Assembly: GCF_030272615.1 (NCBI RefSeq)
Contig: NC_081412.1
Location: 23,404,432-23,468,431 of the forward strand
Reading direction: 5' to 3'
Length of the DNA: 64,000 nucleotides
DNA from: Cryptomeria japonica
Lineage: Eukaryota; Streptophyta; Pinopsida; Cupressales; Cupressaceae
The position numbers and the translations under genes were made by a program. Positions 58,581-64,000 of the stretch are shown here, in pieces; position 1 is the stretch's first letter, and each line of letters begins with the position of its first letter. The notes below the pieces were generated by a model that saw only the letters and a list, made by a program, of their open reading frames with translations, was not told the origin of the DNA and searched no databases.

Positions 58581-59324
58581 TTGCCAAGACATTGTTGCAA
58601 AAGACATGTAAACTTCATTGAAGGAATGGTGAATTCTATGTGTCGATTCTAAAATTTGCATGGTCTCTATACTTCTCAAATTTAATTTCATGTTATTAGA
58701 TGAATGGAGGAAATTTGTATGGTTGATGGTGAAATTTGTATATCCATACTACTAGCGGTTTGTTGATTGCAAACTTGCCTTGCGTAGTCAACTGGAATCA
58801 TTCAGCTTAAGCTTAACTTCAATTATCGCTTCTTCATTGATATGCATCAACTTGATGGTGTCTATGCTTGTAGCAATGATCTGAACATCATAAAGTCATC
58901 CTTAGAAGATCACACTAAACTTGTGGAGATGATCCTAGCATGTCAAAGAAAGACTTAGTTAGAGTTTCATCAAAGGTCATCCATTGCTCCTACATTCTTA
59001 GTTTTAGAATTGGATCCTTCTCTAACCCTTATCTTTTTCCTTTTTTCAAAACCAAGGACTAGTGAAATTCCACGTTCCCATGATATCCAAAGCAAATCAG
59101 ATTCTCAGGCAGTCAAATGTAAGTCCCCTTGTGATTCCAGCAAAAGCACATCATATCGCAAGAGCTTATCCACACGTAGAAAACCTACAATCAAAACCTT
59201 GGAGCTACTCCGATTGATCCTTCTGCAATATCTTCAGCATTCAGGGAAGCTTTTTTCAAGAGAGGATAAGGTACCTTTAGGTATTTTATTTTGTGTTTGG
59301 TCATGTACAAAAGACACATCAACA
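58581..59324 (+). other. Right end of the giant LTR
   Basis: Continues the giant LTR after the nested solo LTR. A 169-codon plus frame starts at 59010, but it runs through the LTR end into Copia-2 antisense sequence, so it is not a natural gene. No domain recognised. Confidence 0.45.
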
Positions 59325-60968
59325 GGTACCAAGGACCATGTTGCATTCTTTTCTATCTGCTTCAGCTCCTCTTCCATTGCCTTTATCCAGTCTTCATCGG
59401 TAAGTGCCTCTCTAGTGGACTTAGGCTCAAATTTTGAAATCATGCAAGAGTTTTCTTTCACCTTTCTCCTTGTGAGTATCCCTGCATCTCTATCTCCTAT
59501 GATCTGCTTCGGATCATGATGTAGTTTCACATACCTAGGAATGACCCTAGCTGGTTCTGCTTGTTTTTCCTCTTCTTCTTCCACTCCATCTTCTTCTTCA
59601 CCTGCTGCAGCTTCTACCAGTATAGGAACACTAAGGTCTTTTTGGTGTTTGCAACTTGTTTCCTTCTTGACCAGTTCCCAGAAGGCTACACCCAGTTCAT
59701 CTTCTGTGTGCTTGATACAGGTTTCCTCAGGCTCCTCAGAGGATTCATCAACCCTGACATTGATACTCTCAACATTTTTCTGAGTCCTATTGTTGTAGCA
59801 TTTGAGAGCTTTGCTTTTAGTGGAATATCCCATAAATATTCCTTCATCACATTTAGCATCAAACTTACTCAGATGCTCACCTCTCCTGATATAGCACTTA
59901 TTGCCAAACACTTTAAAATAACTCACATTAGGAGTTCTTCCATTCCAATACTCATAGGGGGTTTTGTCTTTACCTTTCTTGATCAGTACTCGATTCATGG
60001 TATAGACTGCAGTGCTCACCTCTTCTCTCCAAAATGTGTGAGAAACATTTCCTTGGATCAATATAGTTCTGACTGCTTTCACTACAGTCTTGTTATTCCT
60101 CTCTGCTATGTCGTTTTGATATGGTGTCCTTGGGGCAGACAAATGCCTCTTGATGTCATTCTCTTCACAGTACTTGTTGAATTCATCAGAAGTGAATTCA
60201 CCTCCTTGATTGGTTCTTAGACATTTTATTCTTCTGCCACTCTCCTTCTCAACTAATGCTCTAAAGGCTTTGAACTTTCCGAACGCCTTAGTCTTGTCTT
60301 TCAAGAATGTGACCCACATCATTCTTGAGCAGTCATCGGTAACAATCATGAAATAACGATCTCCCTGAATGCTTCTAGTTTGCATCGGACCACATAGATT
60401 GGTGTAAAATAGATCAAGTAAGTTCTCTACTGAAAAAGACTTACCTTTGAATGTTGAGGAAGACATCTTCCCATGTTGACATTCTCTACATAAAGCATTC
60501 TCTGGTTTGTTCAACAAAGGCAATCCTCTTACTGCCTTGATCTTACTAGCCTTTACAATATTATCAAAATTCATATGACAAAGTCTCCTATGCCATATCT
60601 AACTATCATCAAACTTCACCATCAGGCACTGACTAATCTTGGCATTCAGCTGTAATAAGTTTCCTTTGGTCTGCTTACTGGTGGCAATAAGTACACCACT
60701 TTTTCCAACTATTCTGCAGACTCCACCTTTGAACTCCAGAGTGAGTCCTTTGTTGTTCAAATGAGAAAGACTCAAAAGGTTGTGCTTAAGGCCTTCCACC
60801 CAGTAGACATCATTTGCACTGCTCTTTCCATTCAGTGAGATGGATCCTTTTCCTTTCACCATGCAAGGTGCATTGTTGCCAAACTGGACAACACCTCCAT
60901 CATATTCTTCTAGAGAGAAACTTTCTCCGGTCATCGGTCATGTAGTGAGAACACCCGCTATCAATTAT
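59325..60968 (-). pseudogene. pol: Copia-2 pol: protease end, integrase, linker
   Basis: After a nonsense codon at the Trp before IIDSGC (60969), the frame has a one-base loss around 60920, then reads EEYDGGVVQFGN to a TAG near 60599 (another Trp position). It then runs as one open frame to the solo LTR. The integrase zinc site WHRRLCHMNF...CRECQHGK is followed by the core FYTNLCGPMQTRSIQG, LRTNQGGEF and PYQNDIAERNN. Two core positions differ from consensus: N for D in both YTNLCGP and RTNQGGE. These may disable strand transfer. The linker ends ATWSLVP. Confidence 0.85.
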
Positions 60969-62012
60969 TCACTCATTAGAGTTGTCAATGCGAGAGACAA
61001 GGGCTTTCTGATCAGACACCTCTTCCTTTACATCTACAAACACTATGTCCTCATTCTCTTCATCATCGGATTCTTCATCTGTAACACCTTCATCTACTGC
61101 AACAAGACAATTTCTCCTACCTCCACCTTTATACTTTCTAAACCTTTCTGGTATATCCTTATTGTCATTGTTAGGACAGTTAACAACTATATGTCCTATC
61201 TTATTGCAGGAAAAACAATTTAGAGGAAGCTTACCTCTGTATTTTCTGGTGCCTTTTGGAAGTCTCTTGGCAAGAAGAGCTTCAAACTCCATCAGAATCT
61301 CCTCATCATCCATATCTCTGCTTGGCCTAGATTCATAACTGGTGTTGACCTCTTTTCCTTCTCTAGTTGGTGCAGAGGAAATAGACACTCTAAAGGTTGA
61401 CTTTGTCTTCTGAACACTACCATCATAGCTATTCAATTCATATGTAGTCAAATTTGCAATGATAGAGTCTAGAGATACCTTTGTCTTGTCGATAGACCTT
61501 AACTCCTGAATAGTGGCAACCCTGATTGCATAGACCGGTAACAATGATCTTAGAACTTTATTGACAACGGTGGCATCATCAATTATTCCACCAGTGCTCT
61601 TGATATCTCCAACCACAGTCTTGATCCTTATGCCATATTGTTGAATGGTCTCACCTTCAACCATCCTCATGTCTTTAAACTTTCCTTTGAGGCTTTCTTC
61701 CTTAGCCTTCTTGACATGCTCATCACCATCATAAATTGTTTCCAATGTGTCACATACATCCTTAGGATTGTCCTTATCTTTTACATCAATGAACTCAATA
61801 TTGAACAGACTGCTAATAAGGGCTTCTATGACTTGTCCATTTTCTTGAATCTCTCTTTTCTGATCATCGGTTAGAGTGCCAGTGGGGATTACATAGGTAT
61901 TCTCAACATAGCTCCAGTGTTGAGCACCCAAACTCTTGATATAAATCTTCATTCTGTCCTTCCATATTTTGAAGTTATCCACATTGAACTTAGGACCCTC
62001 CCTCTTCATCAT
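60969..62012 (-). pseudogene. gag: Copia-2 gag (347 codons)
   Basis: Open from MMKREGPKFNVDNFKIWKDR through the UBN2-type Gag domain (VKKAKEESLKGKFKDMRM, GETIQQYGIRIK, LRSLLPVYAIRV) and one CCHC knuckle (CFSCNKIGHIVVNC). It ends in the acidic linker at a TGA where protease should follow. In length and order it matches a normal Copia Gag, so the capsid/nucleocapsid part could still be a functional protein even though the polyprotein is cut. Confidence 0.85.
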
Positions 62013-62069
62013 TAAAGCAGGATCTTTTGCCTCAAGCGGTTAAGTTTATATCACCGAGGACCTAGAGTT

Positions 62070-62081
62070 GCTTTGATACCA
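62070..62081 (-). promoter_or_regulatory. Copia-2 primer binding site
   Basis: The minus strand reads TGGTATCAAAGC, Met-type with one change, two bases from the LTR. Confidence 0.85.
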
Positions 62082-62083
62082 AT

Positions 62084-63466
62084 TGATGGATAAAGATGAA
62101 CAACTAAGGTCCTGACCGATACTGAGAGGGGTGGGGGGGGGTGAATCGGTACACATGAAAACTTCACAACATTTTATCATATTAAAATACAGCTGACTGG
62201 TTGTCTTCACCACTGAGCATAACCATGGCTATACCGGTTAAGCACAGATACTTTAGGCAACATTCCACAGATCTCAAATCTTGATGACTACTTTACTGAT
62301 ATAATCATGCATGATTTGTATCTACAATACCACAACCATTTAACACTGCTTGCATAACTAACTTAATCAGAAATACACAATCATCACATGAAAAACTCAC
62401 AACCCATAACACAGAGATTTTTCATGTGGAAACCCAAATGGGAAAAACCACGGTGGGAATGAATACCCACAAGCTTGTTTTGAACTCTTTTGAAGTCTGC
62501 TTTTTTAGGAGCCTAGTGCGGTTAAAGAATTTACAATAAGGTTCTATTAGGAACCGATCCTATTAGGGATCACCCAGTTAAGGGATGGCTATAAACCCTA
62601 TTAAAGGTTGAAACCCTATTAAAGGTTACTTCACTAGAGGATTTAAAGAACTCAATAAACTTGAGTCACCTGGTTAGAGGATTTGCAACAAGCCTGTTAA
62701 AGCTACCCGGTCAAGGGATTTTCCTTCTATTGAAATGGTTAGAAGTCAACAAGTAAAGCTTTGATCTGATAACAACACTACTTCCTAGGCAGATCCTTTT
62801 CAGCTCCTTTCCTCTACAATCACACTCTGCAGTTTCCACACTCTAGTTTGGCAAGTATCTCAACATGCAGACACAAACACATCATTTGCCAACACAATCA
62901 ATAACAAACATCATCGCCCTTATAGACAAAAATTAGGTCGTTAGCATAAACCCTAAACCCTAAACATTTTAGGTTTACAAATACAAGCGGTCCAATCCTA
63001 ACCATTAAATCCATTGGATAGAATAAAACAATCTAAGACAGATCTCAAGATATTCTGTATCGTCCAATCTTCACCGCATCTGGAAAATGGTAACCCATCA
63101 GGCGCTCTTCATACACCGCTCATAACATTGCACATTCCCAAGATAGGTATTCAATGAATTCAATCTTCACCATAAGATCCTCAAGGAAATTATTCACGTG
63201 CACATAGCTGATGTGGCATCTCGATCCTTATCCTTATTGTTCACAAAACACCATCGGTTGTACCACACAGGCCATACCGGTAACCCTAGAGCTGAACAGA
63301 GACTACCAATCGGTAGTCACACTTAGTGAACCCTGACACCGGTCCACTCCATCCCGATTGACCATAACCACTTCCAATCTTCATACTGGTGCATACTGAT
63401 TCCTGCTTGAGCACTTATTGATATCAATGACAACATACATTGTCACCAATTCATCAGATGCCAACA
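62084..63466 (-). repeat. Copia-2 5' LTR (1383 bp)
   Basis: Partner of 49564-50909. Its hairpin keeps pairing through a G-U type change (TACTGA...TCGGTA). A TATAAG-like minus motif lies near 62925. Two CCCTAAA units near 62950 are incidental. Confidence 0.92.
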
Positions 63467-64000
63467 TGTTATAGGTACTAAATGGGTATATAGGAACAAA
63501 TTGAATGAAGATGGTGTTGTAGTTCGCACCCAGAGCATGGTATGAAAGACTTCATACACATCTAATTAAGATAGGCTTTCTGAGAACCAGTGGTGATAGT
63601 AACATATATCTCAAGTCGGAAGGAGATGAAATACTGGTCAGTGAAGTATTTATTGATGATATTATATTTGGAGGTAATGATGTCATGAGCAATAGTTTTG
63701 CAGATGAAATGAAAAATGAGTTTGAAATGTCTTTAGTAGGGGAAATAAAAAATTTCATAGGATTGCAGATACAACAAATGAAGAATGGTATTTTCATTAC
63801 ACAATCTAAGTATGTAAAAGAGGTTTTGAAGATATTTGGCATGAGTGACTATAAACCAGTTGGGACACCAATGGTTACAAGTTGTAAGTTGTCCAAGGAA
63901 GATGAATCTAAGTCTGTTGATGAGAAGGAATACAGGTCAATGATTGGAAAATTGCACTATGATGTTCACAATAGACCACACATAGCCCATGCGGTTGGCA
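63467..64000 (+). pseudogene. pol: Copia-1 pol: RT remainder, deleted core
   Basis: Resumes GTKWVYRNKLNEDGVVVR, then jumps at about 63525-63530 to APRAWYERLHTHLIK in another frame. About 92 residues present in Copia-2 are missing, including [12 protein letters not shown] and QMDVK. The catalytic FIDDIIFGG (63648-63674), GLQIQQMKNGIFITQSKYVKEVL and KEYRSMIGKLHY follow to the window end. Confidence 0.88.

Larger units (their letters stand above)
52687..59324 (+). mobile_element. Giant solo LTR (about 4.55 kb) inside Copia-2
   Basis: The ends read TCTTGTGACG (TGTTG with one change) and CATCAACA. A perfect duplication GGTAC flanks it (52682-52686 and 59325-59329) within the Copia-2 codons that join LVP to the RT start. 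Subtracting the nested solo LTR leaves 4551 bp. There is no second LTR, primer site or pol. It contains the hairpin array and a plausible plus-strand TATA, so plus orientation is inferred. A gypsy origin is likely but unproven. Confidence 0.75.
49564..63466 (-). mobile_element. Copia-2: minus-strand Ty1/copia element inside Copia-1
   Basis: LTRs 49564-50909 and 62084-63466, starting TGATG and ending CCAACA in plus orientation. The flanks CGTTA (49559-49563) and TGTTA (63467-63471) are a duplication with one change. Primer site 62070-62081, polypurine tract 50910-50921. Gag-pol runs from 62012 down to 51268 and is broken at 59324/52687 by a giant solo LTR. It has few defects (several nonsense codons and a one-base loss), so it is younger than Copia-1. 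Confidence 0.92.
45451..64000 (+). mobile_element. Copia-1: plus-strand Ty1/copia element, split and continuing past the window
   Basis: 5' LTR 45451-46865, primer site 46868-46879, gag from 46936 and pol to 49563. It is interrupted by Copia-2 (49564-63466) and resumes at 63467 with the RT. The codons on both sides of the insertion join as [17 protein letters not shown]. The 3' LTR lies outside. Multiple stops, frameshifts and deletions make it inactive. Similarity to the Sirevirus/Maximus branch is suggested by RT sequence and primer but not proven. Confidence 0.88.

Noticed and set aside
59010-59519. 169-codon plus ORF
   Set aside because: It crosses the exact end of the giant LTR into Copia-2 antisense sequence, so it is a fusion of unrelated pieces.
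59561-60220. 219-codon plus ORF
   Set aside because: It is antisense to the well-supported Copia-2 integrase frame.
62945-62970. Telomere-like CCCTAAA repeats
   Set aside because: Only two units, inside a Copia LTR whose partner has a diverged version; not a telomeric tract.

Overview
The window is plant nuclear DNA made almost entirely of nested, decayed retroelements. Plant-type LINEs (DUF4283-like ORF1, AP endonuclease, RT, RNase H), Ty1/copia and Ty3/gypsy LTR elements, tRNA-Met primer sites and low host-gene density suggest a very large plant genome. A conifer is my best guess (inference only). I see no intact host gene, tRNA, rRNA or CRISPR array.

Layout. (1) An ancient minus-strand LINE (LINE-2) is scattered over about 1-43700 and serves as the substrate for later insertions. 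It holds a 0.54-kb poly(A) retrocopy of an unrecognised gene (787-1325), a 3.85-kb non-autonomous LTR element (3558-7404), and a 33.7-kb composite (8210-41952). (2) The composite is an LTR-INT-LTR-INT-LTR-INT-LTR tandem array of one pol-less LTR element, flanked as a whole by one perfect 5-bp target duplication (ATCCC). Once later insertions are subtracted, its three internal regions are 4586, 4578 and 4581 bp. Each encodes on the minus strand a coiled-coil/four-zinc-knuckle protein and a second ORF of about 920 codons with no recognised function. (3) The second LTR of the array carries a solo LTR that itself carries a 7.3-kb LINE (LINE-1). The third internal region carries a complete gypsy-like element (30061-37627) that has gag and protease but no RT or integrase. 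(4) From 45451 to the window end lies a plus-strand Copia element (Copia-1). It is split by a minus-strand Copia (Copia-2, 49564-63466), which is split by a giant solo LTR (52687-59324, about 4.55 kb after subtraction), which is split by another solo LTR (56494-58575).

The most unusual signals are: a roughly 176-bp-period array of 43-nt hairpins with compensatory changes inside the giant solo LTR; the three-copy retroelement array with a nonsense codon common to all copies; and a hairpin with covarying stem at the same LTR end of every Copia-like LTR here. The pol-less array elements and Copia-2 also have nearly identical 3' LTR/polypurine-tract junctions and the same primer type, which suggests the former were mobilised in trans by Copia-type machinery.
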